From Planotetraspora phitsanulokensis (GTDB lineage: Bacteria > Actinomycetota > Actinomycetes > Streptosporangiales > Streptosporangiaceae): DNA of 64,000 bases. Made by a program: the position numbers and the translations under genes. Shown one piece after another: positions 48,375-57,123 of this stretch. Below the pieces are notes generated by a model, which saw only the letters and a program-made list of their open reading frames with translations, ran no database searches and was not told the DNA's origin. The stretch spans positions 1 to 64,000 of the forward strand of contig NZ_BOOP01000028.1 in assembly GCF_016863295.1 (NCBI RefSeq), in the 5' to 3' direction. Positions within the stretch are counted from its first letter, which is position 1. The number at the start of each line of letters is the position of its first letter.

Positions 48375-49724
48375 TCACAGGCACAACCTTCTCGCGAGGT
48401 CGGAGCGGAACACGCCATCCGGGTCGGCGCCGTCGCGGATCGCCCGCCACTCGTCCAGACGAGGGTAGGTCGAGGCCACCATGGCGGCCGGCATCCGGGA
48501 GTCCTTGGCCAGGTACAGCCTGCCTCCGGCGGCGGCCACCCACTCGTCGAACAGGGTCAGCATCCCGGCCAGCCCTCGTTGTCCCACCGGGATGTCGAGC
48601 GCGAGCGTCCAGCCCGGCATGGGGAAGGACAACATCCCCGGCGTCCCCTGTCCGAACCTCTTGAGCACGGTGAGGAAGGACACCACGCCCTCGTTCGAGA
48701 GGCGCTCCACCACGCGGCGCAGCGTCCCCTCCGCTCCGAACGGCACGACGAACTGGTACTGCACGAATCCGCGGGAGCCGTACATGCGGTTCCAGTGGGC
48801 CACGCCGTCCAGCGGGTGGAAGAACGGCGCGATCCCCTGGACGAGCCCACGTTTGGCGGCGGGCGCCTTGCCGTACCAGGCGGCGTTGAACGCGCCGACC
48901 GTCGCCCGGTTGAGCAGGCCCGGCGGCACCCACGGCGGCGCGGACAGGCGGGGCCGCGGCGCGAACGCGAGGGGATCGCGCCGCATGCGGACGGGAAGGT
49001 CGTCCCTGGCGGCGTGGTCGCCGCGTGTCAGCACGCTGCGGCCCATGCGGCCTCCCCGGGCGAGCAGGTCGATCCAGGCGACCGTGTAGCGGTACCGGTC
49101 GTCGGTCGCGGTCATGACCTCGAGGGTCTCGTCGAGGTCGCGGGTGCGCTCGACGTCGACCCGCATGCGCGAGGTCTCCACCGGAACGCACGCGAAGGTC
49201 GCCTCCACGACGACGCCGGTCAGCCCCATGCCGCCGACCGTGGCCCAGAACAGCTCGTCGGCGGGGGTGAGCACCCGCAACGATCCGTCCGCGGCGAGCA
49301 GGCTGAGCGACCGCACGTGAGCGCCGAACGAGGAGTCGACGTGGTGGTTCTTGCCGTGGACGTCCGCGGCCACGGCTCCGCCCACGGTGACGTGGCGCGT
49401 GCCCGGCGTCACCGGCACGAACCAGCCACGCGGGACGAGCTCGGTCATCAGGTCGTGCAGGCTCATGCCCGCGGACGCCGTCACCAGCCCGGTCGCGGGG
49501 TCGTGGGCCCACGACGGGGCGAGGGCCGTGCAGTCGAGCACCAGCCCTCCCGAGTTCTGGGCGGCGTCGCCGTACGACCGGCCGAGACCTCGCGCGACGA
49601 CCCCGCGTCCGGTCGCCGTCCGCAGGAGTTCGGCCGCCTCCTCCACCGATTGCGGGCGCGACAACCGGGCGGGCGTCGGGGCCGTACGTCCCCACCCCGT
49701 CAGGAGCGTCGTGTCGAGCGTCAT
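48375..49724 (-). CDS. dprE1: Decaprenylphosphoryl-beta-D-ribose oxidase DprE1
   Basis: 449 aa FAD oxidase of the VAO fold. ARGLGRSYGDAAQNSGG near 44-60 and ADVHGKNHHVDSSFGAHVRSLSLL near 120-142 form the flavin/substrate region with the conserved VHGKNHH histidine. C-terminal YLAKDSRMPAAMVASTYPRLDEW includes Lys407. It oxidises decaprenylphosphoryl-ribose at C2 in the periplasmic space. The site equal to benzothiazinone-target Cys387 of the tubercle bacillus is Ala375 (in GWTLALDIPVG), predicting natural resistance. It sits 10 bp after the phosphoribosyltransferase gene. Confidence 0.94.
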   Translation of the reverse strand: MTLDTTLLTGWGRTAPTPARLSRPQSVEEAAELLRTATGRGVVARGLGRSYGDAAQNSGGLVLDCTALAPSWAHDPATGLVTASAGMSLHDLMTELVPRGWFVPVTPGTRHVTVGGAVAADVHGKNHHVDSSFGAHVRSLSLLAADGSLRVLTPADELFWATVGGMGLTGVVVEATFACVPVETSRMRVDVERTRDLDETLEVMTATDDRYRYTVAWIDLLARGGRMGRSVLTRGDHAARDDLPVRMRRDPLAFAPRPRLSAPPWVPPGLLNRATVGAFNAAWYGKAPAAKRGLVQGIAPFFHPLDGVAHWNRMYGSRGFVQYQFVVPFGAEGTLRRVVERLSNEGVVSFLTVLKRFGQGTPGMLSFPMPGWTLALDIPVGQRGLAGMLTLFDEWVAAAGGRLYLAKDSRMPAAMVASTYPRLDEWRAIRDGADPDGVFRSDLARRLCL

Positions 49725-49734
49725 GTCGGGGAGC

Positions 49735-50664
49735 TCACGTCAGGTAGACCCCGACGGCCAGAGACAGCAGCAACAGCCCGATGAAGACCTGCAGCGGACG
49801 GTCCCGCAGGGCGAGTTCCTCCGGTTCCTCCCCCACACCCCGGTCCACGAGCAGGGCGTGCCGCAGCACGACGAGGACGAACGGGACGATGCTGACGGCA
49901 TAGGGCGCACGGGCGAGGCCCTCGTGCTCCTGCAGGGCCCACAGGCAGTAGGTGACGATCATCGCGCCCGACGCCATGACCCGGACGTGCCCCAGGTAGG
50001 CGACCGTGTACGTCACCAAGGTGGCCCGGGTGCCGTTGCCGCCCTGGGCGCGCAGCTCCGCCTCCCTCTTGCCCGCCACGAGCAGGAGGGACCCGAGCGA
50101 GATGACGACGAGGAACCAGCTCGTCACCGGCACGGCCACCGCGACCGCACCCGCGTAGGCCCGGATCACGTGGCAGCCGGCGACGGCGACCAGGTCCACC
50201 ACCGGCTGCCGCTTGAGCCAGAACGTGTAGGAGGACGTCAGCGCGATGTAGGCGGCCACCACGGCGGCCAGCCGCCAGCCGCCGGCCCAGCCGGTGAGGA
50301 GACCGGCGGCGATGAGGACCGCGCCGACCAGACGCGCGAGCCGTACGGACACCACGCCGGAGGCGATCGGCCGCGACCGCTTGCGCGGGTGCCGCCGGTC
50401 GGCCTCAACGTCGGCGGAGTCGTTGAACAGGTACGTGCCGCTCGCCGTCAGGCAGAACGCCGCGAACGCGACGAGCGAGCCGCGCATCCCCGCGCCCGTG
50501 GTGAGCACGCCCGCGGCCGCCGGAGCGGCGAAGACGAGCGCGTTCTTGAGCCACTGGCGGGGACGGCAGGCGCGGAACAGCCCCGCCGCCACCGAGCGCG
50601 CGGAGCCCGCGCTCGCCGGTGAATCGTCCACCGGCGAGCGGAGAGCCGTGCCTTCGGGGCTCAT
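49735..50664 (-). CDS. Decaprenyl-phosphate phosphoribosyltransferase (UbiA family)
   Basis: 309 aa with about nine membrane helices. The UbiA motif NDSADVEADRRHP (81-93) supplies the Mg/diphosphate aspartates. FRACRPRQWLKN near 30-41 matches DPPR synthases. It adds phosphoribosyl diphosphate to decaprenyl phosphate, the first committed step to DPA. A phosphatase for the 5-phosphate intermediate is not in this operon. It is followed directly by dprE1 and dprE2, and preceded by the DUF3068 gene after a 51-bp gap. Start ATG 50664 has only a weak ribosome site. Confidence 0.92.
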   Translation of the reverse strand: MSPEGTALRSPVDDSPASAGSARSVAAGLFRACRPRQWLKNALVFAAPAAAGVLTTGAGMRGSLVAFAAFCLTASGTYLFNDSADVEADRRHPRKRSRPIASGVVSVRLARLVGAVLIAAGLLTGWAGGWRLAAVVAAYIALTSSYTFWLKRQPVVDLVAVAGCHVIRAYAGAVAVAVPVTSWFLVVISLGSLLLVAGKREAELRAQGGNGTRATLVTYTVAYLGHVRVMASGAMIVTYCLWALQEHEGLARAPYAVSIVPFVLVVLRHALLVDRGVGEEPEELALRDRPLQVFIGLLLLSLAVGVYLT

Positions 50665-50715
50665 CGCCGCCGTCCCGCTCGCGTCACGGCCGGCGTCGGT
50701 CCGCGCGTCCGTGTC

Positions 50716-51675
50716 TCACTCCGTGTCGGCCGCGGACGCCGTCGCCGGCACGTCCTTGGACGCCGCGGAGGAGGGAGCGCGCAGGAGCACGAATCCCGCG
50801 ATGCCGAGGATGAGGCCGACGATGAGCGACAACAGCGGGAGGGTCGTCTTGATGAGCGCGATCTGGTCCATGCTGTCCCTGGCGGTCTTGACCAGTTCGG
50901 CGGTGGTCTGCGGGGTGAAGGCCGCAGTGGCGATCAGCGCGGGCATCCGCTCGACCCCGTCGGCCGTCTTGAGCACCTCGTGACGCTGCTGCTCCTGCCT
51001 GACCGGCGCGCCCGTCGTGGGCTCCACCCAGAAGGTGACGACGCCGTCGTAGACGCGGTCGACCTGGACGTCGCCCGGGTCGGTCATGCCCAGCACCGAC
51101 GCGGGCGCGGTGAGCGTCTGGACGACAGTGGGATCGATCTTCTGCTGGAACTTGTAGACCTTGAGCCCGTCGACGGTGTCCTCGCCCACGAAGGCCGCGT
51201 CCCAGGCCTTGCGGGTGGAGGTGTCGAAGACCTTGTAGGTCTTCTTCTCCACGCCGAAGGGGAACAGGAAGATCTGGCCCTGCAGCTGGACCGGCTGCTT
51301 GTCCACGCTCACGCCGCAGCAGTTGACCCCGGCGCCGTTGTACGCGTTGAACGCGCTGCGGAACTCCGACAGCGAGATCGACGGCCTGCCGTTGGTCACA
51401 TCGTTCACGGCGGTGAACTGGTCCCAGACGACGCGGTCGTCCTTCGACTCCGCCACGTCGCCCCGAGTCGTGACGGTGATGTCGAGGTTGCCGGTGAGGA
51501 CCTTCAGGTCCTGCTGGCTGAAGTACTGCGCGTTGTCCGCGGAGAGCTTCGAGACGGAGTACTGGTCGGACGGAGCCTTGATGACCTTGCCCGCCACCTG
51601 GAATCTCAACAGCGGGGCCAGAACGACAAGGAACGCCCCGACGGCTAGCAGAACAACTCCGGTGGCGCGGCGCAT
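50716..51675 (-). CDS. DUF3068 membrane-anchored protein, copy 1
   Basis: 319 aa. N-terminal helix at about 5-24, large extracytoplasmic domain to about 275, second helix at about 277-299, short polar tail. Signature DUF3068 pieces: APLLRFQVAGKVIKAPSDQY, NAYNGAGVNCCGVSVD, LFPFGVEKKTYKVFD, VDGLKVYKFQQKI, TFWVEPTTGAPVRQE. The biochemical role is unknown; family members are linked to AftD/arabinan loci in mycobacteria. AGGAGGAGCGA precedes the ATG. It is first in the DUF3068-UbiA-dprE1-dprE2 operon, with KstR-like boxes upstream. Confidence 0.88.
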   Translation of the reverse strand: MRRATGVVLLAVGAFLVVLAPLLRFQVAGKVIKAPSDQYSVSKLSADNAQYFSQQDLKVLTGNLDITVTTRGDVAESKDDRVVWDQFTAVNDVTNGRPSISLSEFRSAFNAYNGAGVNCCGVSVDKQPVQLQGQIFLFPFGVEKKTYKVFDTSTRKAWDAAFVGEDTVDGLKVYKFQQKIDPTVVQTLTAPASVLGMTDPGDVQVDRVYDGVVTFWVEPTTGAPVRQEQQRHEVLKTADGVERMPALIATAAFTPQTTAELVKTARDSMDQIALIKTTLPLLSLIVGLILGIAGFVLLRAPSSAASKDVPATASAADTE

Positions 51676-51739
51676 TCGCTCCTCCTGGGGCATCCCGCAC
51701 TGGGGGGTGAGAGACTGTGAAATTGTGGGTGTTATGTAC

Positions 51740-51826
51740 TGAAACAGGTTTCTATTCCGCGTTATGTTAGTCGCGCACGTGACCCACGTCACCAGGGATG
51801 CGGAAAAGTGACCGAAACAGGTTCTA
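51740..51826. promoter_or_regulatory. Two KstR-like boxes between DUF3068 and acyltransferase genes
   Basis: GAAACAGGTTTC (51741-51752, perfect palindrome) and CGAAACAGGTTCTA (51813-51826) each have AACAGGTT at the core and one mismatch to TNNAACNNGTTNNA. They lie between and at the starts of the divergent genes at 51675 and 51808. The region also has GTTATGT twice. Confidence 0.5.
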
Positions 51827-53091
51827 GCGAGATGCCGGCGGACTCCCCGCGAACGGAGAATTCCCGTCTCGTCTCCCCCGGCCTGTCGGCCACCGGCGGG
51901 CGTCAGGCGTCCCTGGACGGGCTGCGTGCCGTCGCCGCGTTCGGCGTGCTCCTGTTCCACGTGTCGATCGAGACCGGGACCGCGCTCCGCGAGGGGTTCC
52001 TCGGCGGCATCCTCGCCCGCGGCGAGGTAGGAGTGCCGATCTTCTTCACTCTCTCCGGCCTGCTGCTGTACCGGCCGTGGGCGCGGGCGGTGCTGGCGGA
52101 CTCGCCCGATCCCGACACCAAGGTCTACCTGTGGAAGCGCCTGCTCCGGATCATGCCGGCGTACTGGCTGGTCGTCGTCGTGGCCCTGCTGCTGTGGGCG
52201 GACGGCCACCGCGGCGACCTGTGGACGTGGACCGAGATGTTGCTCCTGCTGCACAACTACGACATCGACCACTGGTGGTACGGCCTGGGGCCGCAGGGCC
52301 TCGGCCAGATGTGGAGCCTCTCGGTCGAGGTCGCGTTCTACCTCACGCTCCCCATCATGGCCGCGGCCCTGCGCGCCTACGCGACGCGAGGCGGCGCGCC
52401 GGTGGCCGTCCGGGCGAAGCGACTGCTCATCGGTCTCGCCGCATTCGGCGCCGTGTCCTACGTCTACACGGTCTTCGAGTTCCACCCCGACTACCGGCCG
52501 TGGATGAACATCTGGCTGCCGCGCTCGTGGACGTTCTTCGTCCCCGGCATGATGCTCGCCGTCGTCGCCGCGTGGGCGCGCACCGGCGCCGAGTCACCGC
52601 GGCGCTTCAGCCGCGCCGTCCACTCGTCCACGGGTTCGTTGTGGCTGGTCGCGGCCTTGGCCTACGTGATCGCGGCCACGCCGGTGACCGGCGCCCGGTT
52701 CGTCGGCATCGACGGCATGTGGGCCGGCCTGGTGGAACAGGTCCTCTACACGACGGTGGCGTTCTGCCTGATCGCCCCCGCCGCCCTGCAACCGGAACGC
52801 GGCGGGCTCGCCGGGTCAGTGCTGGGCGGCCGCGTGATGAGTTATCTGGGCCGGGTGTCCTACAGCGTCTTCCTGTGGCAGTTCGTCGTGCTCTACCTGT
52901 GGCGGGACTTCACCGGCCAGAAGACGTGGACGGGCGACCTCGTCCTCAACTTCGTCCCGGTGGCCGGGCTCACCCTCCTGCTGGCGCACCTGACCTACCG
53001 CTACGTCGAGGAGCCCGCCCGCCGGCTGATCCACTACGTGACACCCCGTCCGGATCCGGCGACGGACGCCGCCCTTCAGCCGGCCCCCTAA
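51808..53091 (+). CDS. Acyltransferase-3 family membrane protein
   Basis: 427 aa. After a polar N-terminus, LDGLRAVAAFGVLLFHVSIETG near 36-57 has the conserved Arg and catalytic-candidate His. FFTLSGLLLYRPW, a QMWSLSVEVAFYLTLPIM segment near 170 and about ten helices follow. Such enzymes O-acylate (e.g. acetyl, succinyl) envelope polysaccharides or lipids. A mycobacterial relative lies beside DUF3068 and AftD, so decoration of the arabinan-type polymer is a reasonable guess. GTG 51808 is the longest start; ATG 51832 would place the second KstR-like box upstream of the gene. The stop overlaps the convergent SDR stop. Confidence 0.88.
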   Translation: MTETGSSEMPADSPRTENSRLVSPGLSATGGRQASLDGLRAVAAFGVLLFHVSIETGTALREGFLGGILARGEVGVPIFFTLSGLLLYRPWARAVLADSPDPDTKVYLWKRLLRIMPAYWLVVVVALLLWADGHRGDLWTWTEMLLLLHNYDIDHWWYGLGPQGLGQMWSLSVEVAFYLTLPIMAAALRAYATRGGAPVAVRAKRLLIGLAAFGAVSYVYTVFEFHPDYRPWMNIWLPRSWTFFVPGMMLAVVAAWARTGAESPRRFSRAVHSSTGSLWLVAALAYVIAATPVTGARFVGIDGMWAGLVEQVLYTTVAFCLIAPAALQPERGGLAGSVLGGRVMSYLGRVSYSVFLWQFVVLYLWRDFTGQKTWTGDLVLNFVPVAGLTLLLAHLTYRYVEEPARRLIHYVTPRPDPATDAALQPAP

Positions 53092-53792
53092 AAGACCTCC
53101 ACTCCGTAGGTCCCCTCCAGCGGCCCGGACAGCGAGGCCCGGACCGAGCGGCTCACCTCGTCGGCCAGCACCTCCTGGCTCCCCTCGAGCAGTGCACGCA
53201 TGGTCTGCTCCGCGACGTCCTCCGGCGCGATCTTCGGGGCCGTCGTCCACGCGCTGAGATCGGTGTCGACGTAGCCGGAATGCACCCCGACCACCAGCGT
53301 CCCCTGCTCGGCCAGCCCGACGCGCAGTGCGTTGGTCAGCGACCACTGGGCCGACTTGGCCGCCGCGTATCCGGGCGCCAGAGGCATCGCGCGCCACGAG
53401 ACCAGAGAGAGCATGTTCACCAGGGCCCCGCCCCCGTTGCGGGCGAGCACCGGCGCGAACGCCCGGGAGACCGCCCAGGTACCGAGGTAGTTGACCTCCA
53501 TCTCGTGCCGCGCGCCGTCGAACGATCCGTCGAGCAGTCCCGTGCCGCCGGCGACGCCCGCGTTGTTGATCACAATCGTGACGTCACCGGCGAGCTCCGC
53601 CGCTGCCGCCACCTGGTCCTGGTCGGTGACGTCGAGCCGCACCGGGATCAGGCCGGCGTCCTTCACGGCCTCCGGGTCCCGCGATCCGGCGTAGACCTTC
53701 GCCGCGCCGTGCTCGAGCAGGGCCAACGCGAAGGCCCGCCCGATTCCGCGGTTGGCACCGGTGACCAGAGCCGCCGCTCCCTTGATCTGCAT
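53088..53792 (-). CDS. SDR-family NAD(P)-dependent oxidoreductase
   Basis: 234 aa. Nucleotide motif TGANRGIGRA (11-20), NNAGVAGGTG, Ser in NMLSLVSW, and catalytic YAAAK in APGYAAAKSAQWS. The substrate is unknown. It is divergent from a TetR gene across a 79-bp promoter with two operator copies, so the TetR probably represses it. ATG 53792 with GGGAGAACGACC is better than the upstream codon at 53810. The last 4 bp overlap the acyltransferase stop on the other strand. Confidence 0.9.
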   Translation of the reverse strand: MQIKGAAALVTGANRGIGRAFALALLEHGAAKVYAGSRDPEAVKDAGLIPVRLDVTDQDQVAAAAELAGDVTIVINNAGVAGGTGLLDGSFDGARHEMEVNYLGTWAVSRAFAPVLARNGGGALVNMLSLVSWRAMPLAPGYAAAKSAQWSLTNALRVGLAEQGTLVVGVHSGYVDTDLSAWTTAPKIAPEDVAEQTMRALLEGSQEVLADEVSRSVRASLSGPLEGTYGVEVF

Positions 53793-53818
53793 GGTCGTTC
53801 TCCCGTTCATTCCATCGG

Positions 53819-53868
53819 TAGACCGATCGGTCGATTCACTATAGATAGACCGAGTGGTCTATAGTCAA
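53819..53868. promoter_or_regulatory. Divergent SDR/TetR promoters with two operator copies
   Basis: TAGACCGATCGGTCGA (53819-53834) and TAGACCGAGTGGTCTA (53846-53861) are near-identical palindromes. Plus strand: TATAGT at 53860-53865, 6 nt before GTG 53872. Minus strand: TTGACT (53868-53863) and TATAGT (53843-53838), 19-nt spacer. Both promoters are overlapped by operators, the classic TetR autoregulation layout. Confidence 0.75.
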
Positions 53869-53871
53869 GTC

Positions 53872-54468
53872 GTGGACACGACGAAGACCCAGAAGGCCGC
53901 CCGGGGCGAGGGCCCGCGCGAGCGTCTGCTGCGCGCCGCCGGCACGCTGACCTACCGCGAAGGGACACACGTCGGGATCGACGCCATCCTCACCTCGGCC
54001 GACGTCGCCCGCCGATCGCTCTACCAGCACTTCGGCGGCAAGGACGGCCTCGTCGCGGAGGTGCTCAGGGAGACCTCCGAGCGCACCGAGCAGGGATACG
54101 CCGACGCCCTGGCCTCCGGTGGAGACGATCCGCGCACCCGGCTGCGGGCACTGTTCGCGCACCTCGAGAAGCTGCCGGACGCGCCCGGATACCGAGGCTG
54201 CCCCTTCGTCAACGCCGACCTTTCGCTCGCCGATCCGGCGCATCCGGCGCATGACGTGATCCGCGCCCACAAGCGGCGCCTGCGCGCGCTGATTGAGGCC
54301 GAGCTGCGCGCCGCCGGGCACCCCGACCCGGTCACGGCGGGCGTCCAACTGGTGCTGCTGATAGACGGCGCCGCCGTCACCGCGGCCTCCCGGCCCGACG
54401 AACGGCCGGCCGCCGCCGCCAGCGCGCTGGCCGAACTCGTGATCTCCCAGACGGCCCCGGCGAGCTAG
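53872..54468 (+). CDS. TetR-family transcriptional regulator
   Basis: 198 aa. HTH: RLLRAAGTLTYREGTHVGIDAILTSADVARRSLYQHFGGKDGLVAEVLRET. The C-terminal part (GYRGCPFVNADLSLADPAHP) fits the TetR_C group near SDR or oxidoreductase genes. GTG 53872 is used because TATAGT ends 6 nt upstream (leaderless). It most likely represses itself and the divergent SDR. The inducer is unknown. Confidence 0.9.
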   Translation: MDTTKTQKAARGEGPRERLLRAAGTLTYREGTHVGIDAILTSADVARRSLYQHFGGKDGLVAEVLRETSERTEQGYADALASGGDDPRTRLRALFAHLEKLPDAPGYRGCPFVNADLSLADPAHPAHDVIRAHKRRLRALIEAELRAAGHPDPVTAGVQLVLLIDGAAVTAASRPDERPAAAASALAELVISQTAPAS

Positions 54469-54475
54469 ATCTCCG

Positions 54476-56320
54476 TCAGGGGCCGGGAACGACCGCGCCG
54501 AACGCCACGGCCTTCAGGCAGAGGCCGTCGGGCACGGTGACGCGCATGCCCTGCCCGACACCGGGGTGGGGGAAGTACACCGGCCGCTCCTGCGCGGTCG
54601 CCGGCAGATCCATGCGAGTGGACGCCGAGCCGAGCGACACCTCGACCGTGACCGGACGTTCGCTGGTGTACCTCAACCACCCGACCGCCTCGGGACCGCC
54701 CAGCGACTCGACGGGAAACGAGACGGCCCCGTCCTTCAACGGATAGCACGAGCCTTCTTCGGCTCCGTCGAGATAGCCGTAGATCCCCTTCACGGGGACG
54801 AGCCTGCCCGTGTCGTCGATGACGTACGGCTTGTCCGTCGGCGCGGGATCACGCATTCTCCGCCGCAGTCCCTCGTCGGCGAGAGGGGTGAGGACGCGTG
54901 AGGTGAGCCGCCGCTCGCCGTTCCACGGCAGCACCGCGTAGTCCGGGACCGGCCGCGTATAGATCTGCGCTCCCGCGGGGACCGCCGCGAGCGAGGCCCG
55001 CGCGGTGTCCAGATAGGCGCGGATCCGGTCGCCCACCACGAGCGTCCCGCCGTACGACGTGATGGACGCGATCGACATGCCCACCACGGCGAACGTCGCG
55101 AGCGCCGCCACCAGGGGCATGACGTCGGGGTACGGCCGGCGCATCGCCCGCTCCTCTCCCCGGACCGGCAGGAAGGCCAGCGCGAGGCAGATCGCCGCGA
55201 TGAGGGCCGCGTCGGCCACATAACGGGTCTCGGCGCCCACCAGGTCGGTGTACCGGCCACGGGCGAGCACGGTCGGCGCCGCGTCGGCCACGAGGACGAA
55301 GGCCGCCGCGATCAGCCAGGCCCGCCAGGCGTGCCTGCGATACACGCAGGTGAGCGCGATCACGACGGCGATCGTGAGCCATGACCCGACCACGAAGGGG
55401 GACGAGGGATCGGAGAGCCCGCCGGTCCCGGCCAGACCTCCCCAGTTGAGCGGGCCTCCGACGACGCCGGTGGGGAACGTCTTGCCGAGCATCCATCCGA
55501 GCAGCCCGGCCGTGACGTCCCCCTTGGGCGCTCCCGCACCCTCGTCGCCGGCCGTCCCCTGCTGCGCGAGATAGAGCACGGCGTAGGCCGCCAGGACCCC
55601 CGCGTAGGTCAGCCAGATCCGGGTGTGCGTCCGCACCTCCCGCACCGTCGACCGCACCCAGCCCCCTTCGGAGCCGAGGTAGGCCGTGACGACGGCGAAC
55701 GTCACGAACGGCAGGAAGACACCCTTGGTCGAGAACGCCATGCCGAACAGGGCCCAGTACAGCCCACGCCAGGCGTGGCGCGTGTCCCCGGTCTGCGCGA
55801 ACCGCACATGGGCGGCCAGCGAGAAGACGATCGCCACCTGCAGGGGGACGGCGTTCAGCGCCGCCGACCACCAGCTCAGCGCCGGCACGGTGAGGGGCGC
55901 GAAGACGTAGACGGCCAGTGGGATCAGGATCCCCGTTCGCCCGCCGAAGAGACGGCGCAGCAGCACCAGCATCCCGGCCGACGCCGCGGCCTGCAGGGCC
56001 AGCATCACCGTGCAGACCAGGAACCAGTTATAGGCGGCCGCCCGCGACACCACCCAGACCAGCAGGAGGGCGCCCGGCATGAGGTGCCCCTTGTGCACCC
56101 GCATGAGGTAGTCCCACGTGAGGCCGTGCTCGTGGGCGTCGCCGACGAACAGGAAGTCGTCCTCGATGAAGTAGGACCGGGAAAGGACGTGGGCCTTGAA
56201 GACCAGCGACACGGCGATCAGGGCGAGGGCCGCCAGCGTCACCCGGTCGGGCCGCGGGGCGGCGAGGCGGATCCGGATCGTTCCCGGCCGGCGCACGTGC
56301 TCGATCTCGGTCTCCGTCAC
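54476..56320 (-). CDS. GT-C-like polytopic membrane protein, paralog 3 of 4
   Basis: 614 aa, same layout as the other paralogs. The N-terminal helix at about 28-48 is followed by Asp54-Asp55 in FIEDDFLFVGDAHEHG, KGHLMPGALL, and many helices. The C-terminal domain contains SGSCYPLKD-type and YFPHPGVGQGMRVTVPDGLCLKAVAFG elements. GTG 56320 has GGAGGGACGACC upstream; a start at 56350 would run through a KstR-type box. It is divergent from the methyltransferase gene, and its end lies 7 bp from the TetR stop. Confidence 0.78.
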   Translation of the reverse strand: MTETEIEHVRRPGTIRIRLAAPRPDRVTLAALALIAVSLVFKAHVLSRSYFIEDDFLFVGDAHEHGLTWDYLMRVHKGHLMPGALLLVWVVSRAAAYNWFLVCTVMLALQAAASAGMLVLLRRLFGGRTGILIPLAVYVFAPLTVPALSWWSAALNAVPLQVAIVFSLAAHVRFAQTGDTRHAWRGLYWALFGMAFSTKGVFLPFVTFAVVTAYLGSEGGWVRSTVREVRTHTRIWLTYAGVLAAYAVLYLAQQGTAGDEGAGAPKGDVTAGLLGWMLGKTFPTGVVGGPLNWGGLAGTGGLSDPSSPFVVGSWLTIAVVIALTCVYRRHAWRAWLIAAAFVLVADAAPTVLARGRYTDLVGAETRYVADAALIAAICLALAFLPVRGEERAMRRPYPDVMPLVAALATFAVVGMSIASITSYGGTLVVGDRIRAYLDTARASLAAVPAGAQIYTRPVPDYAVLPWNGERRLTSRVLTPLADEGLRRRMRDPAPTDKPYVIDDTGRLVPVKGIYGYLDGAEEGSCYPLKDGAVSFPVESLGGPEAVGWLRYTSERPVTVEVSLGSASTRMDLPATAQERPVYFPHPGVGQGMRVTVPDGLCLKAVAFGAVVPGP

Positions 56321-56345
56321 GGTCGTCCCTCCACCGCTTCGCGGA

Positions 56346-56375
56346 TGCAACGTGTTCTATATACCGTGTTAGGCT
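56346..56375. promoter_or_regulatory. KstR-type box and leaderless promoter between GT-C and methyltransferase genes
   Basis: TGCAACGTGTTCTA at 56346-56359 is a perfect match to TNNAACNNGTTNNA, 26 bp before the GT-C start and 24 bp before the methyltransferase start. TAGGCT at 56370-56375 lies 7 nt before ATG 56383 and can serve as its -10. Confidence 0.65.
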
Positions 56376-56382
56376 CCGCCGG

Positions 56383-57123
56383 ATGGAGACCCCCGAGGCG
56401 TTCCGCGCGGACCTCGCGCGGTCGGTCCGCCTGCTCGGCGCCTTCCGCCTGGAGCAGAGCGATCCGAGCTTCTTCTACGGCCTGCTGGCCAGGGACACGG
56501 TGGCCCAGCTGTCCGCCTACACCGATCTGAACGGCGCGCTGGTGGCCGACATCGGCGGCGGGCCGGGCTACTTCGCCGAGGCGCTGCGCGCCGCCGGAGC
56601 CCGCACGGTCTGCGTGGACTGCGACGCGGGCGAGATGCGCGCGCGTGACGGCGTCATGCCCGAAGGCGCACTCCTGGGCAGCGCGCTGGAGATCCCGCTG
56701 CGTACCGGGTCCGTCGACGTGAGCTTCTCCTCCAACGTGCTGGAGCACGTGCCCGACCCCCTGACCATGGCCGACGAGCTCGTCAGGGTGACCCGGCCGG
56801 GCGGGCTCGTCTATCTGTCGTACACGTCGTGGCTGTCGCCCTGGGGCGGCCACGAGACCTCGCCCTGGCACTACTTCGGCGGCCACCGTGCGGCCCGTCG
56901 CTACGAACGCCGGTACGGCAGGCCGCCCAAGAACGTCTACGGCGAGAGCATGTACGCCGTGTCGGTGGCGCGGATGCTGAAATGGGCGCGACGCCAGGCG
57001 AGCGCCGAGGTGCTCGACACGATCCCCCGCTACCACCCTCGCTGGGCCCGGCATGTGACGCTCCTACCGGGGATCCGCGAGATCGTCACGTGGAACCTGC
57101 TGCTCGTCCTGCGCAGGCGCTGA
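56383..57123 (+). CDS. Class-I SAM-dependent methyltransferase
   Basis: 246 aa. SAM site VADIGGGPGYFAEALRAAGA near 54-73, acidic loop VCVDCDAGEM, and motif SFSSNVLEHVPDP near 117-129. No membrane segment. Mycobacteria carry a similar-size methyltransferase close to the DUF3068/AftD region, so methylation of an envelope glycan or its lipid carrier is plausible but unproven. Its 3' 60 bp overlap the end of the convergent DUF3068 gene. Confidence 0.88.
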   Translation: METPEAFRADLARSVRLLGAFRLEQSDPSFFYGLLARDTVAQLSAYTDLNGALVADIGGGPGYFAEALRAAGARTVCVDCDAGEMRARDGVMPEGALLGSALEIPLRTGSVDVSFSSNVLEHVPDPLTMADELVRVTRPGGLVYLSYTSWLSPWGGHETSPWHYFGGHRAARRYERRYGRPPKNVYGESMYAVSVARMLKWARRQASAEVLDTIPRYHPRWARHVTLLPGIREIVTWNLLLVLRRR

